Source of the DNA: Paracoccaceae bacterium
GTDB lineage: Bacteria; Pseudomonadota; Alphaproteobacteria; Rhodobacterales; Rhodobacteraceae
DNA: 48,615 nucleotides
Direction of reading: 5' to 3'
Assembly: GCA_012270125.1 (NCBI GenBank)
Contig: JAAXIY010000070.1
Span: forward strand, 56,872 to 105,486
Under the pieces are notes generated by a model. It worked only from the letters and a program-made list of their open reading frames with translations, searched no databases and was not told the DNA's origin. Position 1 is the stretch's first letter, and each line of letters starts with the position of its first letter. The position numbers and the translations under genes are program-made. Shown piece by piece: positions 8,389 to 17,030 of this stretch.

Positions 8389-8835
8389 CTAAAATTGGTC
8401 TGTATCCAAACAAATGGTTACTGGTCCGTCATTAGTTAGATCCACAAGCATTTCACTGCCAAATTTTCCGGTTTCAGTGGATATTCCAGCTTGCTCAAGA
8501 CATGAAACAAAATGATTATAAAGTAATTTCGCATTTTCTGGCGATGCAGCTTCTGAAAATCCTGGACGATTTCCCCGCTTTAAATCAGCAGCTAGAGTGA
8601 ATTGGCTTATAACCAAAGCTGATCCTCCAACATCTAATAAAGAGCGGTTCATTTTTTGCTCATCGTCTTGGTAAATTCTCATTTTGGTAATTTTACTTGC
8701 AAGTTTTTCTGATTCAATCAGGCTGTCGTTTTTCATTGCGCAGACAAGTATTAAAGCTCCAACTCCACATTTACCTACTGTTTTTTCTGATACGGAAACA
8801 TTGGCTTTTTTAACTCTTTGGATAACGGCTCTCAT
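8389..8835 (-). CDS. dtd: D-aminoacyl-tRNA deacylase
   Basis: Hydrolyses D-amino acids wrongly attached to tRNA (and glycine from tRNA-Ala), protecting translation in the cytoplasm. The family's two active-site motifs are clear: SQFTLAADLKRGNRPGFS (the S-Q-x-x-L motif) and TNDGPVTICLD (the N-x-G-P-x-T motif). The N-terminus MRAVIQRVKKANVSV is also typical, and 148 residues is the normal length. AAGGAAAACCTTA precedes the ATG. It lies downstream of an RNA pseudouridine synthase on the same strand (68-base gap), with tadA and ileS beyond, so the neighbourhood concerns translation fidelity. Confidence 0.95.
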   Translation of the reverse strand: MRAVIQRVKKANVSVSEKTVGKCGVGALILVCAMKNDSLIESEKLASKITKMRIYQDDEQKMNRSLLDVGGSALVISQFTLAADLKRGNRPGFSEAASPENAKLLYNHFVSCLEQAGISTETGKFGSEMLVDLTNDGPVTICLDTDQF

Positions 8836-8903
8836 TAAGGTTTTCCTTTCCAGGTTTTGGAATTGAAAGTTTTTAAGTTAATACGATCGCTTAAATCTAT
8901 ATT

Positions 8904-9731
8904 TTATCTTTTATTAGAAGTTTTTCTTGAGACAGCCGAAAATTTTTTTTGCTCAGTTGATTGTCTAATGTTTTCTCTGGCCACATTAATATTTACGCTT
9001 TTTAAAGAGCGTCTCATAGACTTTTTGTTAATTTCTATTATTTCACCTTTTTTAATATTTCCCAATTTAAATGGGCCATATTCGACTCTTATCAGGCGAT
9101 TTACTTGCATCCCAATTTCGCTCAAAGCGCGCCTTATTTCTCGATTTTTACCTTCTTTTATTTCAATAGTCATCCAAGCATTAGCACCCTGCTGGCGGTC
9201 AATTGAAACTTTCATGGGTTTAAAAAAATCTTTTTCTACAGAAATACCAGATCTCAACAAATCTAAGTCAGATTCCTTAGGTTGGCCTTTGACACGTACT
9301 CTGTATATCCGACCTAACTGGGAACTTGGCAGTTCTAGTTTTCTTTTTAATTCACCACTGTTTGTTAAAAGTAATAATCCTTCAGAATTTATATCTAACC
9401 GGCCAATTGGCATCATACGGGGTAAACTTGAAGGAAAATAATCATAGATTGTCTTTCTGTTTTTATCATCTCTTGCAGTAGTTATTGCACCTACTGGTTT
9501 ATGAAAGCACCACAGTCTGTCGTCCTCTGGCTTTGCAATGGGATTATCGTCGATCAGAATAATATCACTTTCGCTAACATTGAAAGCTGGGGAGGTAAGT
9601 ATTTCTCCATTTACTTTCACGCGTCCCTTCAAGATTATTTTTTCGGCATCTCGACGACTTGCAACGCCTGAACGCGAAAGGACTTTAGCAATACGGTTGC
9701 CTTTAGGTGATTGATTATTCATATCTGTCAC
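8904..9731 (-). CDS. rRNA pseudouridine synthase, RsuA/RluB family
   Basis: Isomerises a uridine in ribosomal RNA. An N-terminal S4 RNA-binding domain (about residues 12-60, RIAKVLSRSGVASRRDAEK) is followed by the catalytic domain with the family's aspartate in PIGRLDINSEGLLLLTN and the late motif EGKNREIRRALSEIG. The tail after about residue 235 is basic and probably RNA-binding. The layout fits RluB (23S) at least as well as RsuA or RluE, so no gene symbol is given. The longest start is GTG at 9731; ATG at 9722 (MNNQSPKG) is an alternative, and neither has a strong ribosome site. Divergent from tadA with a 53-base gap. Confidence 0.9.
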   Translation of the reverse strand: MTDMNNQSPKGNRIAKVLSRSGVASRRDAEKIILKGRVKVNGEILTSPAFNVSESDIILIDDNPIAKPEDDRLWCFHKPVGAITTARDDKNRKTIYDYFPSSLPRMMPIGRLDINSEGLLLLTNSGELKRKLELPSSQLGRIYRVRVKGQPKESDLDLLRSGISVEKDFFKPMKVSIDRQQGANAWMTIEIKEGKNREIRRALSEIGMQVNRLIRVEYGPFKLGNIKKGEIIEINKKSMRRSLKSVNINVARENIRQSTEQKKFSAVSRKTSNKR

Positions 9732-9784
9732 TTATGATAAAAAATTAGATCGTTAAACCCCTTCTTAAAATATGAAAAAATATT

Positions 9785-10240
9785 ATGTTTACAACGTACA
9801 TGAACGAAGCCCTTGCTGAAGCTACTAAAGCTTTAGAAAGAGGGGAAATACCCGTTGGTGCTGTTGTTGTTGGAAGTTCAGGAAATATCATTGCCCGCGC
9901 TGGTAATGAAACACGTAGTCGACTAGATCCATCTGCCCACGCCGAAGTTTTGGCTATCCGACAAGCCTGTGAAATCTTAGAAACGGAGAGGCTTGTTGGC
10001 TGTGATCTTTATGTGACTCTCGAACCTTGTGCAATGTGTGCAGCTTTAATTGCTAACGCTAGGATACGGCGGGTTTACTTTGGTGCCTCAGATCCTAAAT
10101 CTGGTGGAATACAGCAAGGTGCTAGAATCTTTGAACATAAACAGACGCATCATGCACCTGAAATTTATTCGGGAATAGGTGAAGAAAAAGCCGCTAAACT
10201 TTTAACAAACTTTTTTGCAAATAAACGTAAACAAAAGTAA
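9785..10240 (+). CDS. tadA: tRNA-specific adenosine deaminase TadA
   Basis: Deaminates A34 of tRNA-Arg(ACG) to inosine, which lets one tRNA read several arginine codons. The zinc and catalytic motifs are complete: H52-A-E54 in AHAEVLAIRQ and P81-C-A-M-C85. The 151-residue length is normal. The N-terminus YMNEALAEATKALERGEIPVGAVVV matches the family. Zinc-dependent nucleobase deaminases are similar among themselves, but PCAMCAALI and this N-terminus point to TadA over guanine or cytosine deaminase. Its stop codon lies only 3 bases from that of ileS on the opposite strand, with no room for a terminator between them. Confidence 0.95.
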   Translation: MFTTYMNEALAEATKALERGEIPVGAVVVGSSGNIIARAGNETRSRLDPSAHAEVLAIRQACEILETERLVGCDLYVTLEPCAMCAALIANARIRRVYFGASDPKSGGIQQGARIFEHKQTHHAPEIYSGIGEEKAAKLLTNFFANKRKQK

Positions 10241-10243
10241 TTT

Positions 10244-13177
10244 TTAAAAGCTTAGGTTCTTAAAGTTTTCTTGGGCCTTTAAAGCATTGTTACATCGACC
10301 ACAAATTGGCTTTGTTGTGTTAACTTCAGGAAGTATTTTCCAACATCGTTGGCACTTTTCTCCAGAGGCTACTTTGAAATCGACAGCAATTCCTTTAACT
10401 TCGTCAGAGGAAAATGCCGATTTTGGAGCTTTGTCGAGAGAAAGTGTAATCGATGAAGTTATGCAGATGTCTGCAAATGGGATACTGTTTAATATATCAA
10501 AGGTTGTTTGATCTTCTAAATAAACCACTGGAGAGGCTTCGAGGCTTGAGCCTATAATTTTATCAGTGCGTTTGAGCTCGAGTGCTGCAGTTACAGCTCT
10601 CCTTGCTTGTCGAACTGTAGCCCATTTTATTGCTAAACTTTCATCTCTCCAAGTTCTTGGTGTTTCAGGTATATCGATTAAATGGACTGAGCTTTCATCA
10701 CCTGGATATCTTTCTAGCCATACCTCTTCCATTGTAAATACAAGCACAGGAGCAAGCCAAGATGTTAATCTATGAAATATCAGGTCAAGTACAGTTCGCG
10801 CCGATCGCCTTTCCGGTGTATTTCCATCACAATAAAGAACGTCTTTTCTTATATCAAAATAGAAAGAGGACAGTTCGACGGTTGCAAATGTGAACACAGA
10901 TTGAAAGACTCCTTGAAAGTCATATTCACTGTACCCTTTGCGAACTTTTTCATCGAGTTCAGATAAACGATGTAAAACCCATCGCTCTAATTCTGGCATA
11001 TCTTCAGGATCCATCCGTTCATCCTCTGAAAGCTCAGAGAGTGAACCCAAAATAAATCGCATTGTATTTCGTAATCTTCGGTAGCTGTCTGAAACACCTT
11101 TTAAAATTTCTGGGCCTATACGAAGATCTGCTGTGTAGTCAGCTTGTGCAACCCAAAGGCGTAGAATATCTGCTCCATATTGTTTTACAACTTGCTCTGG
11201 AGCGATGGTATTTCCTAAAGATTTGGACATTTTCATGCCTTTTTCATCCAAAGTGAAACCATGAGTTAAAACACCTCGGTAAGGAGCTCTTCCATTTGTT
11301 CCGCAAGACTGAAGCATAGATGAATGAAACCAGCCTCGATGTTGATCTGTGCCTTCCAAATACAAGTCAGCAAGTCCATCATCAGAACCATCCTTACGTT
11401 CTTTCAAAACGAATGCATGAGTGGAGCCACTATCAAACCAAACATCAAGAATGTCATACACTTGTTCATAGTCAGCAGGATCTACAATACCCTCTAAAAA
11501 ACGCTCCTTGGCATTTTCAAGATACCATGCATCTGCGCCTTCACTCTCGAATGCCTTCGCTATCCTGTCATTCACAGCATCATTTTTTAAAAGAAAATCT
11601 TTATCAGTAGGTGACGCTCCTTTTTTCGTAAAGCAAGTTAAGGGCACCCCCCAAGCTCGTTGTCTCGATAAAACCCAATCAGGACGTGTTTCAATCATAG
11701 AATATAATCGATTTCTTCCTGTTTGAGGCGTCCATGAAACCAACTTATCAATAGAATTTAAGGCGCGTTCTCTTATCGTGCTCCCAAATTCATCTTTATT
11801 ATCACCAACAGCTCGATCTATTGATGCAAACCATTGCGGTGTGTTTCGGTAAATGACTGGAGCCTTTGAACGCCATGAATGGGGATAGCTATGTTTGATT
11901 TTACCACGAGCCAATAGGCCCCCAACTTCTATCAATTTATCTATAACAGCCTTGTTTGCATCGCCTTCACCGCCTTTTCTGCTGAGGATATATTTCCCAC
12001 CAAAGAACGGCAGATTGTCTCTAAAGCTTCCGTCATCTTTTACGTTGTACGTTATGACTTCATCCAACATACCCAATTCGCGGTATAGTTCATACTCTTC
12101 CATCCCATGAGAGGGAGCACAATGAACAAATCCTGTGCCTTCGGTATCAGTTACAAAATCTGCAGGTCTGAAATCTCTAATTTCATCCCACTCGCCATTG
12201 GCTTCTTTGGCTGAAAATAACGGATGTCTTAACTTAATTGTTGTAAGACTTTCTACTGAAACATCACGAAGGCGACGATACATAGTTTCGTCTAGCCTTG
12301 CCTTTTCCATAACACCGGCAGCTAGATTGTCAGCTAGTATATATCTATCACCTATATTTGCCCAACATTCATCAGGCCGCGCAATTACTTCATACAAACC
12401 GTATTTTATATCTGGACCGAAAACGACGGCCTTGTTTGATGGAATAGTCCATGGTGTAGTTGTCCATATAACCACGTCAGAGCCATTGAGTTCCGTATCT
12501 TCATTGTCAGTTACTTTGAACTTGACCCAAATAGTGAAACTTTCTTTATCGTGGTACTCAATTTCAGCTTCAGCCAATGCCGTCTTTTCAATAGGTGACC
12601 ACATAACTGGTTTTGAACCTTGGTAGAGAGTACCATTCATTAAAAATTTCATGAATTCGCGGGCAATGGTCCGCTCTGCCTTAAAATCCATTGTTAGGTA
12701 CGGATTTTCCCAGTTACCGGTTACACCCAGCCGTTTAAACTCTTCTCTTTGGATGCTGATCCAACCATCTGCAAATTTTCGACATTCCTGACGAAAATCC
12801 ACGATAGGTACATCATCTTTATTTTTACCCTTCTTACGATATGTTTCTTCAATTTTCCACTCTATCGGTAATCCGTGACAGTCCCAACCTGGTATGTATC
12901 TTGCGTCATGGCCCATCATTTGTTGGCTTCTAACCACCATATCCTTTAAAATTTTATTTAAAGCATGTCCGATGTGAAGATTGCCATTTGCATACGGTGG
13001 CCCATCATGCAGTATGAACGGTTTTCGAGAGGCTTTTTCTCGCAATTTTTGGTAGATTCCAATATTTTCCCATCTCTCTAGCCAAAAAGGTTCTCGATTT
13101 GGCAAACCCGCTCTCATTGGAAAATCGGTCTTTGGAAGGTTTAAAGTATCTTTGTAGTCGGGTGCTTCAGCAGTCAT
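10244..13177 (-). CDS. ileS: Isoleucyl-tRNA synthetase
   Basis: Class I synthetase charging tRNA-Ile with isoleucine, with CP1 editing of valine. The HIGH motif is at residues 68-71 (GNLHIGHALN) and KMSKS lies near residue 645 (GMKMSKSLGNTI). A C-terminal zinc-finger pair (CQRCW and CGRCN) marks the bacterial type I enzyme, and 977 residues is full length. GAGGA precedes the ATG by about 9 bases. A 208-base leader separates it from ptsP and contains a small isoleucine-rich ORF plus GC-rich hairpins (described separately), so expression is probably attenuated by Ile-tRNA charging. It converges with tadA at a 3-base gap. Confidence 0.97.
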   Translation of the reverse strand: MTAEAPDYKDTLNLPKTDFPMRAGLPNREPFWLERWENIGIYQKLREKASRKPFILHDGPPYANGNLHIGHALNKILKDMVVRSQQMMGHDARYIPGWDCHGLPIEWKIEETYRKKGKNKDDVPIVDFRQECRKFADGWISIQREEFKRLGVTGNWENPYLTMDFKAERTIAREFMKFLMNGTLYQGSKPVMWSPIEKTALAEAEIEYHDKESFTIWVKFKVTDNEDTELNGSDVVIWTTTPWTIPSNKAVVFGPDIKYGLYEVIARPDECWANIGDRYILADNLAAGVMEKARLDETMYRRLRDVSVESLTTIKLRHPLFSAKEANGEWDEIRDFRPADFVTDTEGTGFVHCAPSHGMEEYELYRELGMLDEVITYNVKDDGSFRDNLPFFGGKYILSRKGGEGDANKAVIDKLIEVGGLLARGKIKHSYPHSWRSKAPVIYRNTPQWFASIDRAVGDNKDEFGSTIRERALNSIDKLVSWTPQTGRNRLYSMIETRPDWVLSRQRAWGVPLTCFTKKGASPTDKDFLLKNDAVNDRIAKAFESEGADAWYLENAKERFLEGIVDPADYEQVYDILDVWFDSGSTHAFVLKERKDGSDDGLADLYLEGTDQHRGWFHSSMLQSCGTNGRAPYRGVLTHGFTLDEKGMKMSKSLGNTIAPEQVVKQYGADILRLWVAQADYTADLRIGPEILKGVSDSYRRLRNTMRFILGSLSELSEDERMDPEDMPELERWVLHRLSELDEKVRKGYSEYDFQGVFQSVFTFATVELSSFYFDIRKDVLYCDGNTPERRSARTVLDLIFHRLTSWLAPVLVFTMEEVWLERYPGDESSVHLIDIPETPRTWRDESLAIKWATVRQARRAVTAALELKRTDKIIGSSLEASPVVYLEDQTTFDILNSIPFADICITSSITLSLDKAPKSAFSSDEVKGIAVDFKVASGEKCQRCWKILPEVNTTKPICGRCNNALKAQENFKNLSF

Positions 13178-13226
13178 TGCCGCTTTTCCTCAATTTTTAA
13201 TGTTCTTTAGTTCTGGAGAGTAAGTC

Positions 13227-13246
13227 GGTGCGCGACTGCGATCACC
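13227..13246 (-). promoter_or_regulatory. Second hairpin of the ileS leader, with an exclusive alternative
   Basis: On the minus strand GGTG (13246-13243) plus CGC (13240-13238) pair with GCG (13233-13231) plus CACC (13230-13227) around an AGTC loop. An alternative stem AGTCG (13237-13233) with CGACT (13227-13223) uses the same bases, so only one of the two can form. Mutually exclusive stems after a leader peptide are typical of attenuators. No T-run follows either stem. Confidence 0.45.
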
Positions 13247-13250
13247 TTGA

Positions 13251-13277
13251 CCCGGCTCCTCTTATCAGAGTGCCGGG
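13251..13277 (-). promoter_or_regulatory. GC-rich hairpin spanning the end of the ileS leader ORF
   Basis: On the minus strand CCCGGC (13277-13272) pairs with GCCGGG (13256-13251). An inner CTCT (13270-13267) / AGAG (13262-13259) stem closes a four-base loop. The left arm lies in leader codons 13-15 and the leader stop codon falls in the hairpin interior, so a ribosome finishing the leader must open the stem. The GC content stands out from the AT-rich surroundings. Confidence 0.55.
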
Positions 13278-13315
13278 CTAATAATTCGTATTATTAGATT
13301 TACTATCAAATTCAT
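13265..13315 (-). CDS. Putative isoleucine-rich leader peptide of ileS
   Basis: A 16-codon ORF reading MNLIVNLIIRIISPAL, with the Shine-Dalgarno AAGGA 4 bases before its ATG. Five of its 16 codons are isoleucine (ATA, ATA, ATA, ATT, ATT), three are leucine and one is valine. The stop lies 87 bases before the ileS start, within the interior of a GC-rich hairpin. The last Ile codon ends two bases before that stem's left arm. Leader peptides rich in the regulatory amino acid control biosynthetic operons and pheST in proteobacteria by ribosome stalling; an equivalent for ileS is my inference from position, composition and RNA structure. It is too short for ordinary gene finders, and chance cannot be excluded in AT-rich DNA, where ATA and ATT are common. 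Confidence 0.6.
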   Translation of the reverse strand: MNLIVNLIIRIISPAL

Positions 13316-13385
13316 AACGTCCTTATAGGCTAGAGACATGATGCGGTCTAGTGCCAGAATTAAATTTTGTTTTGTCCAAAAAATA

Positions 13386-15626
13386 TCAACGCGAAGCCAA
13401 ATATTGAATGATTTTTTCTCGTACTGAGTTATCGTTGTCCACTTTTGCTTTATCTATAAGTTTCTGAACTTCACTTAAATCGCTTTTCAGTAAAATATTT
13501 TTTACTGGGCCGATTGAAGCCGGTCTCATAGACAAGGTTTTTATTCCAATTGCAGCCAAACAAAGTGCCTCGATCGGTCTACCCGCATCCTCTCCACAAA
13601 AAGATAGCTTGGTGCCATTTTTTTCGCATTTTTCAACAACTGTTTTCAAAAAATCTAGGAATGAAAGATTAAGTGTATCATATCGCTTACGAACCAACTC
13701 ATTTTCACGATCAGCTGCGAAAAAAAATTGCTTTAGATCATTCCCGCCAATAGACAAAAAATCAACTTGCTTAAAAAAATCATCAGATGAAAATGCCAAG
13801 GATGGGGTTTCGAGCATTGCTCCAATGTTAATTTCATTGGGTATTTTATGACCTAACTTTAGTTCTCTCTCTTTAACTTTTTCCATTTCACGTTTTGCGA
13901 AATCAAATTCACTCGTTTGAGCAATAAAGGGGAACATAACTGATAATGGCCGCCCCTCCGCCGCCCGCAACAGGGCTTGAAGTTGCATACGCAACACACC
14001 GGGTTTGTCGAAGCCTACTCTAATCGCTCGCCAGCCTAAAGCAGGGTTTGGTTCTTCTACGTTTGGCATGTAAGGTAATACTTTATCTGAGCCAATATCT
14101 AAAGTTCTGAAAACCACTGTTTTCCCGCCAGCTGCGTCCATCACCCTTTTGTACATTGCGCTTATTTCGGACCTTTTCGGCATTTGGTTGCGAACAAGAA
14201 ACTGCAACTCTGTTCGAAAAAGCCCCACGCCTTCGGCACCTGAACTATCAAGGCTGGGCAAGTCTGCCATTAATCCAGCATTCATTAGAAGTTGAATTCT
14301 ACTTTTATCTAAAGTTTTTGCCGGCAAATGTCTTATTGCGGAATAACGCTCTTGCGCTTTGGCTTCCATCGCGATTTTGTCTTTGAAAGCTGAACTGACG
14401 CTTTCATCTGGTCGCAAATGGACGAGCCCTTGTTCTCCATCTACTAATATTTCATCGCCATTTAAAGCCTCAGCGGTAATATTTTGAGCATGGATAACAA
14501 GCGGGATTGCAAGTGCTCTCGCCACTATTGTTGCATGGCTACCTACCGACCCTTCCTCAAGAACAATACCTTTTAGTGATTTTCCATAATCTAATAATTC
14601 TGCAGGTCCAATATTACTCGCGACCAATATTGGATTTTGTGGCATTGACGCACCGGTCTCTTTGCCTTGGCCTGTTAATATGCGCAGAAGGCGATTTGAT
14701 AAATCGTCTAAATCATGAAGCCGATCTCTCATATAGGGATCAGTTACTTGCCCCAGCCGTGCTCTTGCAGATGATTGTTCTTTATCAACTGCCGCTTCTG
14801 CACTTAGCCCAGAATTGATGTCGGTCACCATGCGTTTCATCCAGCCTCTAGAATTGGCAAACATTTTATAAGCCTCAAGGATTTCAGCTTGTTCTTTATC
14901 CATCTGCTTATTTTGCTGCAGCATAACGTCGACATGGTTCTTGAGTTCTTGTACGGCTTCTTCAAGTCGAGATATTTCAGCTTCTGGATCATCTGTTACA
15001 AGGTTAGTAACCAACACACGAGGCTCATGTAGCCAAACATTACCTTTAGTTGCACCTTCTTGGGCAACTGATCCTCGAATAAGTACAGATTGCTGGTGCA
15101 AAGCTTTTAGGCCACTTTCTTCACTGACAAACGCGCCTAGCTCTGCCATTTCTGCCAAAACCATGGCTACAACTTCTAACGCGTAGATTTCATCCGAATT
15201 AAATTCCCTAGCTGTTTTGGACTGGACGACTAAAACGCCTAAAAGTTCGCCTAATCTTTGTATTGGAAGACCTAAAAAAGAGGAAAACCGCTCTTCTCCT
15301 GTTTCTGGCATATAACGGAAACCAGGGAACGAGGGAGCATCGGCAGTATTTATTGCTTTATTTGTCTTTGCTACGCGACCAACCAAGCCCTCACCAATTC
15401 TCATTCTTGTTTGGTGAACAGCTTCAATTTCTAACCCTTCTGTAGCGCATAATTCCAACGTTTCGGGATCGCGAAGTAAATAAATAGAACAAACTTCGGT
15501 CCCGGTAGTAGACGCTATGAGTTGAGTTATTTTGTCTAAGCGATCTTGCCCTTTAGCTTCCTCAGCCATTGTATCACGTAGGCGACCAAGAAGCTGCCGG
15601 CTATTGCTTTCAATTTTGTTCGGCAT
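13386..15626 (-). CDS. ptsP: Phosphoenolpyruvate-protein phosphotransferase, EI-Ntr
   Basis: First enzyme of the nitrogen phosphotransferase relay: it autophosphorylates from PEP and passes phosphate to NPr. It has an N-terminal GAF sensory domain (about residues 15-165), a linker helix region, the swivelling phosphohistidine domain with GSVGSHATIVARALAIP (active His near residue 360), and the PEP-binding barrel with FRTLDIGSDKVLPYMP and the late FCGEDAGRPIEA. The GAF domain separates it from sugar-type EI, and 746 residues is the expected size. It lies 45 bases downstream of lysC on the same strand, an order I recall from other Rhodobacterales, so the two are probably cotranscribed. Confidence 0.96.
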   Translation of the reverse strand: MPNKIESNSRQLLGRLRDTMAEEAKGQDRLDKITQLIASTTGTEVCSIYLLRDPETLELCATEGLEIEAVHQTRMRIGEGLVGRVAKTNKAINTADAPSFPGFRYMPETGEERFSSFLGLPIQRLGELLGVLVVQSKTAREFNSDEIYALEVVAMVLAEMAELGAFVSEESGLKALHQQSVLIRGSVAQEGATKGNVWLHEPRVLVTNLVTDDPEAEISRLEEAVQELKNHVDVMLQQNKQMDKEQAEILEAYKMFANSRGWMKRMVTDINSGLSAEAAVDKEQSSARARLGQVTDPYMRDRLHDLDDLSNRLLRILTGQGKETGASMPQNPILVASNIGPAELLDYGKSLKGIVLEEGSVGSHATIVARALAIPLVIHAQNITAEALNGDEILVDGEQGLVHLRPDESVSSAFKDKIAMEAKAQERYSAIRHLPAKTLDKSRIQLLMNAGLMADLPSLDSSGAEGVGLFRTELQFLVRNQMPKRSEISAMYKRVMDAAGGKTVVFRTLDIGSDKVLPYMPNVEEPNPALGWRAIRVGFDKPGVLRMQLQALLRAAEGRPLSVMFPFIAQTSEFDFAKREMEKVKERELKLGHKIPNEINIGAMLETPSLAFSSDDFFKQVDFLSIGGNDLKQFFFAADRENELVRKRYDTLNLSFLDFLKTVVEKCEKNGTKLSFCGEDAGRPIEALCLAAIGIKTLSMRPASIGPVKNILLKSDLSEVQKLIDKAKVDNDNSVREKIIQYLASR

Positions 15627-15671
15627 AGGGATCAGGTCCGAATTTATATGTGATATATCTATCAGTTAAAC

Positions 15672-16913
15672 TCATTCAGCAACTTTTTCCAACTCAAACG
15701 CATCATGTAGTGACTGAACAGCCAGCTCCATATACTTCCTATCAACTAAAACAGAAATTTTAATTTCAGACGTTGCAATAACTTTTATATTAATTCCCTC
15801 GTTGGATAACGTCCGGAACATTTTAGCAGCTACACCTGATTGACTTCGCATGCCGATACCAACAGCTGATATTTTTGCCACATTGGTATCCGCAACAAGT
15901 TGCGAAAAATTAATTTCGCCTTCACTCTTTGCATCATTGAGTGCTTTTTCCGCCCTTAATACTTGGTCAGTGGGGCATGAAAATGTCATATCAGTTCGAC
16001 CTTCTTCCGCAATGTTTTGGATAATCATATCAACATTAATCCCAGCTTCTGAAAGAGGTCCAAATATCGCTGCTGCAATTCCTGGACGATCAGCCACTGA
16101 AATTAATGTCATTTTTGCCTCATCTCTTGAATATGCAATGCCTGAAACAACATTTGACTCCATAATTTCCTCCTCACTACATACGAGTGTTCCTGAACCA
16201 ATTTCTGGTGAATCAAAACTTGAAAGAACACGCAGTTTGACATTAAAGCGCATTGCCAATTCAACAGATCGCGTTTGCAAAACTTTCGCTCCTAGGGAAG
16301 CCAATTCTAGCATTTCTTCGAACGAAATTTTATTTAATTTTTTAGCTTTCTCGGTTATCCGCGGGTCAGTCGTATAGATACCATCCACGTCGGTGTAAAT
16401 ATCGCACCTGATAGCATCAAAAGCTGCAGCAAATGCAACAGCCGTCGTATCGGAGCCGCCACGACCAAGAGTTGTGGTGCGGTCTGTATCACTTACACCT
16501 TGAAATCCTGCCACTACAGCAACGCGCATTCCTTCTTTAAATTTGCTTGTTATGTTTTCAGTCTGAATTTCTTCAATTCTGGCTGCAGAGTGTGCTGATG
16601 TTGTTATGACTGGTACTTGCCAACCTTGCCAGCTGCGAGCCGGGATGTCCATTTCTTGTAAGGTAAGAGCCATAAGCCCAGCGGTCACATTTTCACCAGA
16701 GGAAACAATAGCATCATATTCTCGAGCATCATAAAGTGGTGATGTCTCATTAACCCACCCCACGAGTTCATTTGTTTTTCCAGCCATAGCTGAAACAATG
16801 ACAATAACCGAATGGCCTGCTGATACTTCTGAAGCAACACGTTCTGCAGCGCTCTTTATTTTATCAAGGGACGCAACAGACGTTCCGCCAAATTTCATGA
16901 CCAAAACAGGCAT
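15672..16913 (-). CDS. lysC: Aspartate kinase
   Basis: Phosphorylates aspartate, the entry to lysine, methionine, threonine and diaminopimelate synthesis. The kinase domain begins with VMKFGGTSVASLDKI and includes GFQGVSDTDRTTTLGRGGSDTTAVA and the YTDVDGIYTTDPR segment. Two C-terminal ACT domains (about residues 265-410) provide feedback control by lysine and threonine. The 413 residues match the monofunctional alphaproteobacterial enzyme, and no homoserine dehydrogenase domain is fused. AAGG precedes the ATG by about 8 bases. ptsP follows. No lysine riboswitch or leader peptide is visible in the 118 bases to the DUF1178 gene; an extended -10 (TGCTATCAT, 16969-16961) may be its promoter. Confidence 0.96.
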   Translation of the reverse strand: MPVLVMKFGGTSVASLDKIKSAAERVASEVSAGHSVIVIVSAMAGKTNELVGWVNETSPLYDAREYDAIVSSGENVTAGLMALTLQEMDIPARSWQGWQVPVITTSAHSAARIEEIQTENITSKFKEGMRVAVVAGFQGVSDTDRTTTLGRGGSDTTAVAFAAAFDAIRCDIYTDVDGIYTTDPRITEKAKKLNKISFEEMLELASLGAKVLQTRSVELAMRFNVKLRVLSSFDSPEIGSGTLVCSEEEIMESNVVSGIAYSRDEAKMTLISVADRPGIAAAIFGPLSEAGINVDMIIQNIAEEGRTDMTFSCPTDQVLRAEKALNDAKSEGEINFSQLVADTNVAKISAVGIGMRSQSGVAAKMFRTLSNEGINIKVIATSEIKISVLVDRKYMELAVQSLHDAFELEKVAE

Positions 16914-16960
16914 AGTAACACCTTATTAAACGAATATGCTCTCCGTGTATTTCACCTAGA

Positions 16961-16969
16961 ATGATAGCA
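16961..16969 (-). promoter_or_regulatory. Possible extended -10 of lysC-ptsP
   Basis: TGCTATCAT on the minus strand has the TGn extension and a TATCAT -10 hexamer about 48 bases upstream of the lysC ATG. No good -35 hexamer accompanies it, which extended -10 promoters can tolerate. Confidence 0.3.
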
Positions 16970-17030
16970 CAAGTCTGAAAGACAAAGGAAATAACCAGTA
17001 AAATTATGGAAATTCAACTGACAAAAGTTA

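Noticed and set aside
8857-9441. 194-residue plus-strand ORF
   Set aside because: It is the antisense shadow of the pseudouridine synthase gene, without a ribosome site or family match.
13336-13365. Sigma-54-like TGGCAC...GC element on the minus strand before the ileS leader
   Set aside because: The GG to GC spacing is 9 bases where a sigma-54 promoter needs 10, and the TTGC half is missing.
16914-17030. Lysine riboswitch or lysine leader peptide before lysC
   Set aside because: No lysine-rich short ORF and no recognisable riboswitch core could be found in the gap.
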